Part shown: positions 7,963-16,902 of the stretch, in pieces
Numbering within the stretch: position 1 is the stretch's first letter
Layout: each line of letters opens with the position of its first letter
Source: JAEUMD01 sp050246945
GTDB taxonomy: Bacteria; Pseudomonadota; Alphaproteobacteria; Rhizobiales; Hyphomicrobiaceae
Reading direction: 5' to 3'
Assembly: GCA_050246945.1 (NCBI GenBank)
Contig: JBFWVC010000012.1
Span: forward strand, 124,001-188,000
DNA: 64,000 bases
The notes under the pieces: model-generated
Seen by the model: only the letters and a program-made list of their open reading frames with translations
Told to the model about the DNA's origin: nothing
Database searches by the model: none
Program-made: the position numbers and the translations under genes

Positions 7963-9582
7963 ATGCCCACAGATTTCGAGCCTGAGAGCCGGTCGCCGAC
8001 ACCCGCAGGCGGTCAGAACACGCCGGAATATTCCATTTCGGAGTTGGCCGGCGCGATCAAGCGTGCGGTCGAGGAGGGCTTCGGCCATGTGCGCCTGCGC
8101 GGCGAGATCTCCGGCTATCGCGGGCCTCATGCTTCCGGACACTGTTACTTCGCGTTGAAGGACGACAAGGCGAAGATCGAGGCGGTGATCTGGCGGGGCG
8201 TGTTCTCCAAGCTGCGCTTCAAGCCCGAGGAGGGCATGGAGGTCGTCGCGGAAGGCCGCGTGACGACCTATCCCAATTCGTCGAAATACCAGATCGTCAT
8301 CGAGCGCCTGGAGCCCGCGGGGGTCGGTGCGTTGATGGCGTTGCTCGAGGAGCGAAAGCGCAGGTTCGCCGCCGAAGGCTTGTTCGCGGAAGAGCGAAAG
8401 CGTCCGCTGCCCTTCCTGCCGCGCGTGATCGGCATCGTCACGTCGCCGACCGGCGCCGTCATCCGCGATATGCTGGCCGGTTTCACGGAACGATTTCCCG
8501 CCCATGTCATCGTCTGGCCGGCACGCGTGCAGGGCGAGGGCAGCGCCGCCGAGGTTGCCGCAGGTATCCGCGGTTTCAATGCGCTGCGCCCGGGCGGTCT
8601 CGTGCCACGTCCCGATGTGCTGATCGTTGCGCGCGGCGGCGGCAGCCTGGAGGATCTGTGGAGCTTTAATGAGGAGATCGTCGTCCGCGCCGCGGCGGAA
8701 AGTGAGATACCTCTAATCTCCGCCGTCGGACACGAGACTGATTGGTCATTGCTCGATCTCGTCGCCGATGCGCGCGCACCCACGCCAACCAAGGCAGCCG
8801 AGTGGGCCGTGCCGAAATTTTCCGAACTTTCCGAGCAGACGCAGAAGCTTGGCCTGCGCCGCGATGTCGCCCTGCGCCGCCTGATCGAGAGCATGCGCGC
8901 GCATTGGCGCGCGGCGGCGCGCGGACTGCCCCGCCGCGAGGATATTCTCGCCTTGCCGCGCCAGCGCTTCGATGCTGTCGAGCGGCGTTTGGGGCGCGCT
9001 CTCATTGCCAACACGCGCGCGCACCACTTGCGCCACGCGCGAATTGCAAGCCGGCTTTCTCCGCGCCTCGTGACAGGCCGGATCGAGCGCACGCACGAGC
9101 GCCTTGACGTCTACGCGTTGCGCGCTGCACGCGCCTTTGCCGCAACGGTCTCCACCCAACGCCGCCGGCTCGACAGCATCGCGGTGCTGGCGCGCAGCCT
9201 GAGTTACCAGAGCGTACTGCGGCGCGGTTTCGCGCTCGTCCGCGACTGCGACGGCCGCATGGTGCGCCGCAGCGAGGGGATCGTTCAAGGACAGGGGCTC
9301 GCCATCGAGTTCGCCGACGGCGTGATCGATGCGACCGCCGGTGCGCCACGGCGGTCGGTAGAGCCCGCGTCGGGGAGCGGGGGCGCGAAGAGCGGCGCAG
9401 GAGCAGCGGGCAGCAGGACCCGCCAATTCTCGCCTGGGTCCGCCTCGTCCGCGCCGTCCACAATGCAAAGACAGCGCAACAGTCCGGCCTCATCCCGGTC
9501 CGACGCGACATCCACGGGAAATGCGACCGCCGAGCGTCCGCCACGCCGTCATCGCGATACGGGCCAGGGTTCATTGTTCTGA
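7963..9582 (+). CDS. xseA: Exodeoxyribonuclease VII large subunit XseA
   Basis: Catalytic subunit of exonuclease VII, which degrades single-stranded DNA together with XseB. The N-terminal OB-fold domain contains VRLRGEISGYRGPHASGHCYF. The nuclease core shows ITSPTGAVIRD-type motifs, ARGGGSLEDLWSFN and SAVGHETDW. Coiled-coil sequence follows, then ARSLSYQSVLRRGFALV. The final 80 residues or so (Ser/Gly/Arg/Pro-rich) are low complexity and make this protein longer than usual at 539 residues. No xseB is visible nearby. Confidence 0.95.
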   Translation: MPTDFEPESRSPTPAGGQNTPEYSISELAGAIKRAVEEGFGHVRLRGEISGYRGPHASGHCYFALKDDKAKIEAVIWRGVFSKLRFKPEEGMEVVAEGRVTTYPNSSKYQIVIERLEPAGVGALMALLEERKRRFAAEGLFAEERKRPLPFLPRVIGIVTSPTGAVIRDMLAGFTERFPAHVIVWPARVQGEGSAAEVAAGIRGFNALRPGGLVPRPDVLIVARGGGSLEDLWSFNEEIVVRAAAESEIPLISAVGHETDWSLLDLVADARAPTPTKAAEWAVPKFSELSEQTQKLGLRRDVALRRLIESMRAHWRAAARGLPRREDILALPRQRFDAVERRLGRALIANTRAHHLRHARIASRLSPRLVTGRIERTHERLDVYALRAARAFAATVSTQRRRLDSIAVLARSLSYQSVLRRGFALVRDCDGRMVRRSEGIVQGQGLAIEFADGVIDATAGAPRRSVEPASGSGGAKSGAGAAGSRTRQFSPGSASSAPSTMQRQRNSPASSRSDATSTGNATAERPPRRHRDTGQGSLF

Positions 9583-9650
9583 CGGCGTGAAAAAGTCAGC
9601 GAATCGCCTCACCTCGCCGCTTTTGTTTGCGACTGGGGCCGCATTGCGCT

Positions 9651-9845
9651 AGAGCCTGATCGGCTGAGATGGAAGCAGTCATGCATCCATCGAAGGCGTG
9701 AATCAGTCTCTGAAACAAGAGCCTGATCGGCTGAGATAGAAGCAGTCATGCATCCATCGAAGGCGTGATTGAGGTTATCGGAAAACGAGATTGAGAGCCC
9801 GCAACGACCAGAGTTTATTCGATCTGACCCTGACCTTCCCTACTC
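9651..9845. repeat. Family B repeat, two tandem copies
   Basis: Two copies of AGAGCCTGATCGGCTGAGAT followed by GAAGCAGTCATGCATCCATC and GAAGGCGTGA start at 9651 and 9718. The better preserved relative at 57739-57864 shows the complete design of two consecutive hairpins; here the closing arms are partly decayed. The rest of the interval resembles a degenerate second hairpin, ending in CTGACCTTCCCTACTC. It fills the gap between xseA and the DUF2093 gene. Confidence 0.75.
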
Positions 9846-9875
9846 CACCGAAGTCATACGGACCACTAGGACGCG

Positions 9876-10103
9876 ATGAACCGATTCGAGAAGATTTTCG
9901 GCCTTAAGGGCGAGGCCAAGGTGCGCTTTCTGGACGGCGAGTTTCAGATTGTCGAGCAGGGCGATTTCGTACGCTGCGCCGTTACCGGCCAGACCATTCC
10001 GCTCTCTGAATTGCGCTATTGGAGTGTAGAACTCCAGGAAGCCTACGCGACTGCGGAAATTTCATTCAATCGCTACAAGGCGCTGCGCCGCGCAAACGCG
10101 TGA
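9876..10103 (+). CDS. DUF2093 family small protein
   Basis: A 75-residue acidic/basic soluble protein with no signal peptide or membrane helix. It matches the alphaproteobacterial DUF2093 family: an N-terminal MNRFEKIFG, a central VRFLDGEFQIVEQGDFVRCAVTG and IPLSELRYWSV, and a conserved C-terminal YKALRR. Function is unknown. It stands alone between family B repeats and an inverted repeat downstream, so it is probably monocistronic. Confidence 0.85.
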   Translation: MNRFEKIFGLKGEAKVRFLDGEFQIVEQGDFVRCAVTGQTIPLSELRYWSVELQEAYATAEISFNRYKALRRANA

Positions 10104-10120
10104 TATGTCGTCCGCAAAAA

Positions 10121-10214
10121 TGCATGTCGCGCAATAGTGCGTAGCGGTACAGCCAAACATGCTCGATACATTCGGCTCTATCGTGTTCATGTTTGATGGA
10201 AACACGAACACGAT
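10121..10214. repeat. Decayed family A hairpin followed by a perfect inverted repeat
   Basis: Bases 10121-10163 resemble the REP-like family A (GCATGTCGC, TGCGTAGCGGT, AAACATGCTC) with many changes. A separate hairpin follows at 10180-10214 with stem ATCGTGTTC/GAACACGAT and an inner GTTT/AAAC pairing. Both lie between the convergent DUF2093 and lpxK genes, so the second may act as a terminator, although no T-tract follows. Confidence 0.55.
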
Positions 10215-10258
10215 CTGGCGTCGTCTGCGCCTGACCGCTGCGTACCCTCGGCAGCAAT

Positions 10259-11377
10259 CTATCGAGCGCCAAAACCCGAACGATACCCGCCCGTGCTCAG
10301 TGTGCCCGCCAGCAGTGCATCGACGCGTCGCGCGTCGGCATCCGCGAAGACAAGCCTGATCGGCAACGTACGCGCCAGCCGCGCAAGCTCTCGCAAATTC
10401 TTACCTGCCGCCCCGAGGCGCACGTGATCTTTCTCTGTCGTGACGAGTAGCGCGCCTGCGGCCGTCGCCACCGCCATCAGGCGACGCGCGTCCTCATCGC
10501 TCAACGCATGATGATCCTTGAAAGCGTGCCTCTCCGCGATACGACCGCCGCACTGTTCGACAAGCGAGAAGAAACGCTCCGGATTGGCGATGCCCGCGAA
10601 CGCCACGACAGACCGGCCGGCGAGCCATGAAAGATCGTCCCGCGCCTCTACATGCGCGGCCAGCACGGGGCCGGGAAACTCACGCCGCAATGACGCGAGC
10701 CGCGCCGCCGTCGCTACCTTTTCGCCGCGGTCGTTGGCAGTGCTAGGCATTTCGGCATTTGGCTCCGCAGTGCTGCGTGTCGGCGCGCTTATGAGTACGA
10801 TCGCATCGGCGAGCGGCAGCTGAACCTCGAGCGGAGCGCGCAGCGGCCCCGCAGGAATGACGTGGCCGTTCCCCAGACCACGCCGTGCATCCACCACCGC
10901 GAGCGTCAAATCCTTGACGAGCGCAGGGTTCTGCAGCCCGTCGTCCATGATGATAACGGTGCAATCCGCCGCTGCCGTCTCGATGGCGATCGCTCCCGCA
11001 CGCCGGTCGCGCGAGATCAGCGTCGGAGCCGCACGCGCCAGCAGCAGCGGTTCGTCGCCCACGTCGCGCGCGGTATCCTTGCTGGCATCGACCCAGTGCG
11101 GCCCCTTCAGGCTCCCGCCATAGCCGCGCGTCAGGATCGCCGGTCGCTCGCCCATCGTGATGAGCCGGCCTGCAAGGTGGAGCGTGAGCGGTGTCTTGCC
11201 CGTGCCACCCGCAGTGAAATTGCCGACGCAGATGACGGGCAACCGCGAGCGATATGGCTGCCGCTGCTCGAGTCTGCGCGCGGCCTGTCGCGCGTAGAGC
11301 CACTCGAGTGGCGACAGAAGACGCACCTCCATGGCGTCATCCGGTCCATACCACCATGCCGGCTCGTCAAGAGGCAC
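10259..11377 (-). CDS. lpxK: Tetraacyldisaccharide 4'-kinase LpxK
   Basis: Phosphorylates the lipid A disaccharide precursor at the 4' position on the inner face of the cytoplasmic membrane. The N-terminal region has PPAWWY-like residues, then the P-loop VGNFTAGGTGKTP at about residues 51-63. Further motifs are RGYGGSLKGP, GDEPLLLA and DDGLQNP. At 372 residues it is slightly long. Its start overlaps the end of the waaA fusion gene by 11 bases, indicating co-transcription of the late lipid A genes. Confidence 0.95.
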   Translation of the reverse strand: MPLDEPAWWYGPDDAMEVRLLSPLEWLYARQAARRLEQRQPYRSRLPVICVGNFTAGGTGKTPLTLHLAGRLITMGERPAILTRGYGGSLKGPHWVDASKDTARDVGDEPLLLARAAPTLISRDRRAGAIAIETAAADCTVIIMDDGLQNPALVKDLTLAVVDARRGLGNGHVIPAGPLRAPLEVQLPLADAIVLISAPTRSTAEPNAEMPSTANDRGEKVATAARLASLRREFPGPVLAAHVEARDDLSWLAGRSVVAFAGIANPERFFSLVEQCGGRIAERHAFKDHHALSDEDARRLMAVATAAGALLVTTEKDHVRLGAAGKNLRELARLARTLPIRLVFADADARRVDALLAGTLSTGGYRSGFGAR

Positions 11378-13397
11378 GGCGCAACTCGTCGGGTTTCGGC
11401 AGCAGCTGAAGGATGGCGTCGACGGTCAGCGCGAGCGCACCCGAAAGCCCTTTGAGTGCGGCGTCGGCACCCTCGTTCATCCGCCTGAGTGCATCTGGAT
11501 CGGAAAGTAACGCGTCGGCGGCCTCCGCAAGGCTCGCCGCATCCGTGACGACGCGGGCCCCGCCATGCTCTTTCAGCGCCAGATAACTGTCTGTGAAATT
11601 GTGCGTGTTGGGCCCGGTCAGGATCGCGCAGCCGTGCCTTGCCGCTTCGATCGGATTCTGCCCGCCGTGCGGCACCAGAGATCCGCCGATCAGCGCCACG
11701 GGGGCCAAGGCATAGAATGTGCCAAGCTCGCCGATGGTGTCGGCAACGTAGATATCCGTGTCGGCGTCGGGTAAAGCCCCCGCCGCGCGCCGGCACGATT
11801 TCAGCCCTTCTCCGGCCAGCAAATCCACAATGGCGGGCCCGCGCTCCGGATGGCGCGGCACGATGATCGTGATGAGACCATTGTGCGTGCCCTTGAGCAG
11901 CTTGTGCGCCGTCGCGATCTGTTCGTCCTCGCCGGGATGCGTACTCGCCGCCAACAGCAAAGGCCGCGAGGCGATTGCTTCACGCAATTGCTGCAAAGCG
12001 TGCGCGTCGACTGGGGGCGGCGGCGAATCGATCTTCAGGTTGCCGCTATCGACGACATTGCGCGCGCCCAGAAGCGAGAACGACCGCGCCAGTCGTGAGT
12101 TCTGCGCAAGCACCAGCGCGAACCGGCTGAAGAGTGTGACCGCCATGCCCGAATTGCGCCGCCAGCGCCTGAAGCTGCGCGGCGAGATGCGTGCGTTTAT
12201 GAGCGCCAGCGCGACACCGCGCTCAGCCGTCTCCAGAATGAGGTTGGGCCAGATCTCAGACTCGGTGAAAATGGCTATGTCCGGTTTCCAGTGATCTAAG
12301 AAGCGGCGCGCATAGCGCGGGGAGTCGAGCGGCACGAACTGGTGGATGCCGCGTGGTCCAAGTCGCGCCTCTGCCAGTGCTGCCGATGTACGCGTTCCCG
12401 TGGTGAGGAGGAAGGAGAGGTCCTCGCGCGCCTCCCGCAGTGCTGCGATGACGGGCAGCGCTGCGTTCGTTTCGCCCACGCTGGCCGCGTGTACCCATGC
12501 GAGCGTTCCCTTGGGCCGCGCCATCGAGGCGATGCCATATCGCTCGCCGCGCCGCCCGGAAACTTCCTTGCCCTGTCGTGTTCGCAAGGCGAGCCATGCC
12601 GGAATGACCGGTTCGAGCCCGCGCGACAGCGCCCGATAGAGCTTGAACCGCAGTCCGGGGCGCGGTGGCGGAACGTCATCACCGAGTGCGCCGGCCGGCG
12701 TTGCCCTGGTGACGTCGGCACCTGCCATCGCGTAGGCGCGCCGCGTCGCATCGTTGAGCCGATCTTCCAGCTCGCGGCGATAGGCCTCCAGCTGCTCAGG
12801 CGTCGCGTCTCGCGGCACGCGAACCGCAGGCCCGCTCGCTGCCGCCAAGGTCGAGCCAGGCAGGTTGATGGTCAAGCGGCTCCAGGTGTCGAGCGCGAGG
12901 AAACGCGACGTCGCAAGAGCGACGGGAATGACCGGGCGACCCGACAGACGCGCCAGCGTGATGATACCTTCGCCGACACGCCGTGCCGGCCCGGGTGGAA
13001 CGTCTGCCGTCATGCAAATCGACGAGCCTTCATTGAGCGCGCGCACCGCAAGACGCAACGCTTGGGCACCGCCCCGGTCCTTGCGCCGTCCCCCCGCTCC
13101 CGCACCCCGGATCAGGTCGACGCCAAGCTCGGAGAGAGCATTGCCGATGAGCTCTGCGTCCCCATGCCGCGCCACCATGGCCTTTACCGGCGCGCCGTGG
13201 GTATTGAGCGTCGAAACCATCATGAATTGGCCGTGCCAGAATGCGACGATCACCGGATGATCCGCATAGAGACGTTCAGTCAGGTCCGCGGGATCAAAGA
13301 CCTTTTTTGAGGTGCGCTCCACGCGCTGGATCAGACGCGCGATCATGCGTCCAGCAGCAGCCGGAATCTTGTGCGTTTTCAGTGGTGCGCTTGCCAT
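11367..13397 (-). CDS. waaA: Fused DUF374 acyltransferase-like / Kdo transferase WaaA
   Basis: A 676-residue protein with two complete domains. Residues 1-227 match the DUF374 lysophospholipid acyltransferase-like family, with FWHGQ at 53-57, DVPPGPARR and a conserved GRPVIPVA. A short Pro-rich linker (about 228-247) leads to WaaA (KdtA), which transfers Kdo to lipid IVA. This half shows WVHAASVGE, TTGTRTSA, FTESEIWPN and GGSLVPHGGQNPIEAA, and at about 428 residues is a full-length WaaA. In most Rhizobiales the two functions are adjacent separate genes. The join is in frame with no frameshift visible. It lies in a DUF4170-msbA-waaA-lpxK neighbourhood. Confidence 0.93.
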   Translation of the reverse strand: MASAPLKTHKIPAAAGRMIARLIQRVERTSKKVFDPADLTERLYADHPVIVAFWHGQFMMVSTLNTHGAPVKAMVARHGDAELIGNALSELGVDLIRGAGAGGRRKDRGGAQALRLAVRALNEGSSICMTADVPPGPARRVGEGIITLARLSGRPVIPVALATSRFLALDTWSRLTINLPGSTLAAASGPAVRVPRDATPEQLEAYRRELEDRLNDATRRAYAMAGADVTRATPAGALGDDVPPPRPGLRFKLYRALSRGLEPVIPAWLALRTRQGKEVSGRRGERYGIASMARPKGTLAWVHAASVGETNAALPVIAALREAREDLSFLLTTGTRTSAALAEARLGPRGIHQFVPLDSPRYARRFLDHWKPDIAIFTESEIWPNLILETAERGVALALINARISPRSFRRWRRNSGMAVTLFSRFALVLAQNSRLARSFSLLGARNVVDSGNLKIDSPPPPVDAHALQQLREAIASRPLLLAASTHPGEDEQIATAHKLLKGTHNGLITIIVPRHPERGPAIVDLLAGEGLKSCRRAAGALPDADTDIYVADTIGELGTFYALAPVALIGGSLVPHGGQNPIEAARHGCAILTGPNTHNFTDSYLALKEHGGARVVTDAASLAEAADALLSDPDALRRMNEGADAALKGLSGALALTVDAILQLLPKPDELRRAS

Positions 13398-13577
13398 GCC
13401 ACGAAGGCGCCTCGGCTATCGTCGAAGGGAGCGTGGAGAAGGCGGGAGAATGCCTTGCGCAAGGTTCCTATAGCGCCTAATTAGCGAAAGCAATTATCCC
13501 GAGCAGAGCAGGCGACCGAAGCGGTGGATGGATGCTGCGTTCGAGCATGCGAGGCAATGTCGGCTGGATAGGGGCTG

Positions 13578-14315
13578 ATGGCAACGCTCTTGAAGCAGAC
13601 GCGCCGGGCTGTGCGCCGCCGCACAGCGAGGCTGAGACAGTCTCTGGTTGACAATACCCCTGGCTGGGCACGCGCCCGGTTCGGGCGACCCGCCGCATAT
13701 CTGGAGCTGATGCTGGCGGACCACGGCATCTTCCGTATCCTTTACCTCAACCGACATCGCATCTCCCAGGACGCCTGGCGCGCGGCACAGCCTTCTCCCA
13801 AGGATATCCGCCGCTTTGCTCGCGAAGGGGTACGCACCATCGTCAATCTGCGCGGCCCTCGCGACTGTTCCAGCTATGCGTTGGAACAGGAAGCCTGCGC
13901 CAAGCGGGGCATCAAATTGGTGAACTATCAGGTGCGCTCGCGTGCCGCCCCCACGGTCGCCGAGATCAGGGGGGCCAAGGCGCTGTTCGACGTGATCGAG
14001 TACCCGGTCGTCCTGCACTGCAAGTCGGGCGCGGATCGCGCCGGCTTGATGAGCGCACTTTTCGTGCATTTTCGCGAGGGTAGGCCGATCGAAGAGGCAA
14101 AGCGCCAGCTTTCGCTGAGATTCGGGCACATCAGCCAAGCTGAGACCGGTGTTCTTGACTACTTTTTCGAACGCTATCTGGCCGACAACGCTCGCCAGCC
14201 GATACCCTTTATGGAGTGGGTCGAGACCGTGTACGACCCCGACGAGGTCAAGCGCAGCTTCCGCGCCAAGGGCTGGGCCAACCGTCTGGTGAACTCCGTC
14301 CTGCGTCGCGAATAG
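13578..14315 (+). CDS. Cys-based tyrosine/dual-specificity phosphatase family protein
   Basis: A 245-residue protein with the P-loop HCKSGADRAG, giving the CX5R signature with Cys148 and Arg154. A general-acid candidate lies further upstream (NLRGPRDCSS). The first 35 residues are strongly basic, which would suit a membrane surface. No signal peptide is seen. The gene runs opposite to the surrounding lipid A cluster and converges with msbA. Members of this family dephosphorylate phosphotyrosine, phospholipids or nucleotides; the substrate here is unknown, though the neighbourhood makes a lipid or surface-polysaccharide role plausible. Confidence 0.8.
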   Translation: MATLLKQTRRAVRRRTARLRQSLVDNTPGWARARFGRPAAYLELMLADHGIFRILYLNRHRISQDAWRAAQPSPKDIRRFAREGVRTIVNLRGPRDCSSYALEQEACAKRGIKLVNYQVRSRAAPTVAEIRGAKALFDVIEYPVVLHCKSGADRAGLMSALFVHFREGRPIEEAKRQLSLRFGHISQAETGVLDYFFERYLADNARQPIPFMEWVETVYDPDEVKRSFRAKGWANRLVNSVLRRE

Positions 14316-14346
14316 GATTTTTGCGCGACATTCGTGCTCAGTTTAA

Positions 14347-16197
14347 TCAGTTTGCGTCGTCGGGAAGCAGTTGCGAACGCACCAGTTCGGAATAGATGCC
14401 GCCGCGTGCAACCAGTTCGCCGTGCGTTCCCGTCTCCGCGACGCGGCCCTGCTCCATGACACAAATGAGATCGGCGTTCTGCACTGTCGAGAGCCGGTGT
14501 GCGATGACCAGAGTCGTGCGCCCTTCGGTGAAACGGTCGAGCGCGTCGTGGACCAACCTTTCTGACTGCGTGTCGAGCGCGCTTGTCGCTTCGTCGAGCA
14601 GAAGGATCGGAGCGTCCTTCAGGATGGCGCGCGCAAGCGCAAGCCGCTGCCGCTGGCCACCCGATAGCCGCAGGCCGCGGTCGCCGATCTGCGTGTCGTA
14701 GCCGTTGGGCTGTTCCAGGATGAACTCATGCGCTGCGGCTGCCTTGGCCGCGGCGACGATGTCCGCCTCGCTGGCGTCGAGCCGTCCGAGTGCGATGTTG
14801 GCGCGGATCGTATCGTCGAACAGCGTTACGTCCTGGCTGACGATCGAAATTGCGTTCCTGAGGGATCCGAGCGTCACCTGATCGATCCTCTGGCTGTCGA
14901 TCAGGATCGCGCCGCCCGTCACGTCGAACAGCCGCGGCACGAGATTGACGAGTGTCGATTTGCCTGCGCCCGAACGGCCGACGAATGCGACGGTCGTTCC
15001 GCCGTTCACCTCGAGGGACACGTCGCGCACGGCATGGATGGTGGATTGCGCATCGTATGTGAACGAGACATTCGCGAATTGGATGTCGCCTGAGCTAACC
15101 TTCAACGGCTGTGCGCCGGGGTGGTCGATAATCTTTGGCTTCTCGTCCAGTACGCCGTAGATGCTTTCGATCGCCGCAAGTGCTTCCTGTATCCGACCCG
15201 CAAGATTGCCGATCGCGCGAATCGGCTGAGAGGCCATCAGCAAAGCCGTGACGAATCCCATGAAGTCCCCGACCGTAGAGATACCGCTGGCGATCCGCCA
15301 ATAGGCGAACGCGATGACGCCGGCCACCGCCAAGCCGCCCAACGCCTCCAGCATTGGATCGAGGCGCGCGCGTGTGCGGATCGCCTTCATCTTGAGCCGG
15401 AAGACCTCCTCGAATGAAGCGTTGACACGGTCCGCGGCGTAGTCTTCCAGGCGATATGTCTTGATGAGGCGGGCACCGGAAAGCTTTTCCGAAAGCTCTG
15501 CAGTCATCTGGCCCAGCTCCGCCTGCGTGCGCTTGGCGACTTTGCGAAGTCTCTCGGATATGACCATGATCGGCGCGGCGGCCAGCGGATAGACACCGAG
15601 CACGATCATCGACATTGCCCAATCGAGGTAGATCATCGTGCCGACGAGAACGAGGATCGACAACGAGTCACGGACCGCGGTGTTGAGCCCGGCCATCAGC
15701 CCCTGTTCGATGAACGACACGTCGTTTGTAAGACGCGACATCATGCGGCCCGGCGTCTCGCGCGACAGTCGCTCGAAATCGGCGTGCATCAGGTGCGAAA
15801 ATGTCGTCTGCTTGAGGTCGGTCGTCAGCCGCTGCACGATCCGGCTGGTGGTGACCGTATGTATGTAGAGGAAGAAACTGCGCGCCGCTGTTATGGCCAC
15901 GATGGCCACGAGCACAAGCGGCAGCATGTCCTGGTTTCCCTTCAAGAGCGTGTCGAACGAGGTCTTGATGACCAGCGGATATGCGCCGGTGGTCGCGGCG
16001 AGGCATGCGGTCAGGGTGAGGGCATAGAGCAGGCTTTTCCAGCGCGGCCAGACCCAGTCGTCGAGAAACCGCGCGAGAAGATGACGCATTTCGGCATCGA
16101 AACCGCGCTTGCGCCGCTCTCCCCGTTTTCGCGCAGCCTCGGAAACAGTGCCGCTCGGCTCTGCGTGCTGCTTCTTGTCTGTGTTCGTGTTGAGCAC
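14347..16197 (-). CDS. msbA: MsbA-type lipid A/phospholipid ABC exporter
   Basis: A half-transporter with six predicted membrane helices (about residues 50-330) fused to an ATP-binding domain. The Walker A motif is GRSGAGKST, the signature motif is LSGGQRQR, and the Walker B region is ILLLDEATSALD. The first 45 residues are hydrophilic and charged. At 616 residues the length fits MsbA. It follows the DUF4170 gene by about 50 bases on the same strand and is close to waaA and lpxK, which supports lipid A core flipping as its job over a generic drug-export role. Confidence 0.88.
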   Translation of the reverse strand: MLNTNTDKKQHAEPSGTVSEAARKRGERRKRGFDAEMRHLLARFLDDWVWPRWKSLLYALTLTACLAATTGAYPLVIKTSFDTLLKGNQDMLPLVLVAIVAITAARSFFLYIHTVTTSRIVQRLTTDLKQTTFSHLMHADFERLSRETPGRMMSRLTNDVSFIEQGLMAGLNTAVRDSLSILVLVGTMIYLDWAMSMIVLGVYPLAAAPIMVISERLRKVAKRTQAELGQMTAELSEKLSGARLIKTYRLEDYAADRVNASFEEVFRLKMKAIRTRARLDPMLEALGGLAVAGVIAFAYWRIASGISTVGDFMGFVTALLMASQPIRAIGNLAGRIQEALAAIESIYGVLDEKPKIIDHPGAQPLKVSSGDIQFANVSFTYDAQSTIHAVRDVSLEVNGGTTVAFVGRSGAGKSTLVNLVPRLFDVTGGAILIDSQRIDQVTLGSLRNAISIVSQDVTLFDDTIRANIALGRLDASEADIVAAAKAAAAHEFILEQPNGYDTQIGDRGLRLSGGQRQRLALARAILKDAPILLLDEATSALDTQSERLVHDALDRFTEGRTTLVIAHRLSTVQNADLICVMEQGRVAETGTHGELVARGGIYSELVRSQLLPDDAN

Positions 16198-16247
16198 GCA
16201 TCCTCCAACATAGGCCCAAGCCCCGCCGGCCGAGGGACAGCCTCCGC

Positions 16248-16493
16248 TCAGCCGGTGGCTTCGGGATCCAGCAACCGGTGCATGTGAACGATGAAATAGC
16301 GCATGTGCGCATTATCGACCGTGCGCTGTGCCGCCGCCTTCCACGCCTTGTGGGCCTCCGCGTAGTTCGGAAAAATCCCGACAATGTCGAGGTGCGCGAG
16401 GTCTCGAAAGTGCACCCCTTCGAGATCCTCGAGTTCTCCACCGAACACGAGATGCAGTAGCTGCTTGGGCTGGGTTTCGCTGGGTTTTGCCAT
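16248..16493 (-). CDS. DUF4170 family small protein
   Basis: An 81-residue soluble protein starting MAKPSETQPK. It contains HLVFGGELEDLEGV, FRDLAHLDIVGIFPNY, AEAHKAWKAAAQ and YFIVHMHRLLDPE, characteristic of the DUF4170 family found beside lipid A genes in alphaproteobacteria. An upstream in-frame extension to 16556 is possible, but the ATG at 16493 matches the family N-terminus. It probably heads an operon with msbA. The molecular function is unknown. Confidence 0.85.
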   Translation of the reverse strand: MAKPSETQPKQLLHLVFGGELEDLEGVHFRDLAHLDIVGIFPNYAEAHKAWKAAAQRTVDNAHMRYFIVHMHRLLDPEATG

Positions 16494-16902
16494 GACGCTA
16501 TTGTTTTCCGGTCTGATCGATCCTGTTGGGACGCCCTCGCAAGTGCGACCGTCCATCTGAAATGCAACGAGAGTTTCTCCACCGCCGACGTGCCCTTCTA
16601 CTGGGGCGAAATGGCGCGTTCCAGACCGTAGCCCTGGGATAGCGACACCGTTTCCAGTGCTTCCGATCTGGCTTGTTGCGCAACTCTTTGTTTACGCTGT
16701 TGCTTAAGTCAATCGGAAGCAATTTGTGTCAATCTTGATTCTGTTGGTTCTCCTTGGGAACCAGGAAGTGACAGGCGAGGCGAAGCCGGCGCGGTGTCTC
16801 GGGGGGGGGCACCGCGCCGCGCTGTTTACTGAGGCCCGCTTGTACAATGGCCACGGGCACGCAAGGGCCCGAGGGAGGCCAGGGTGCCGGATGTTCTCAC
16901 AC
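16494..16902. other. Intergenic region with a G-run hairpin
   Basis: No gene is supported here. At 16788-16818 there is a 9-bp hairpin, GGCGCGGTG/CACCGCGCC, whose loop contains a run of nine or more G. A smaller pairing TTGGTTC/GGAACCAG lies just before it. No T-tract follows either structure. The region separates the starting DUF4170 gene from the end of ubiA on the same strand, so it holds the promoter of the DUF4170-msbA unit and perhaps the end of the ubiA transcript. Confidence 0.5.
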
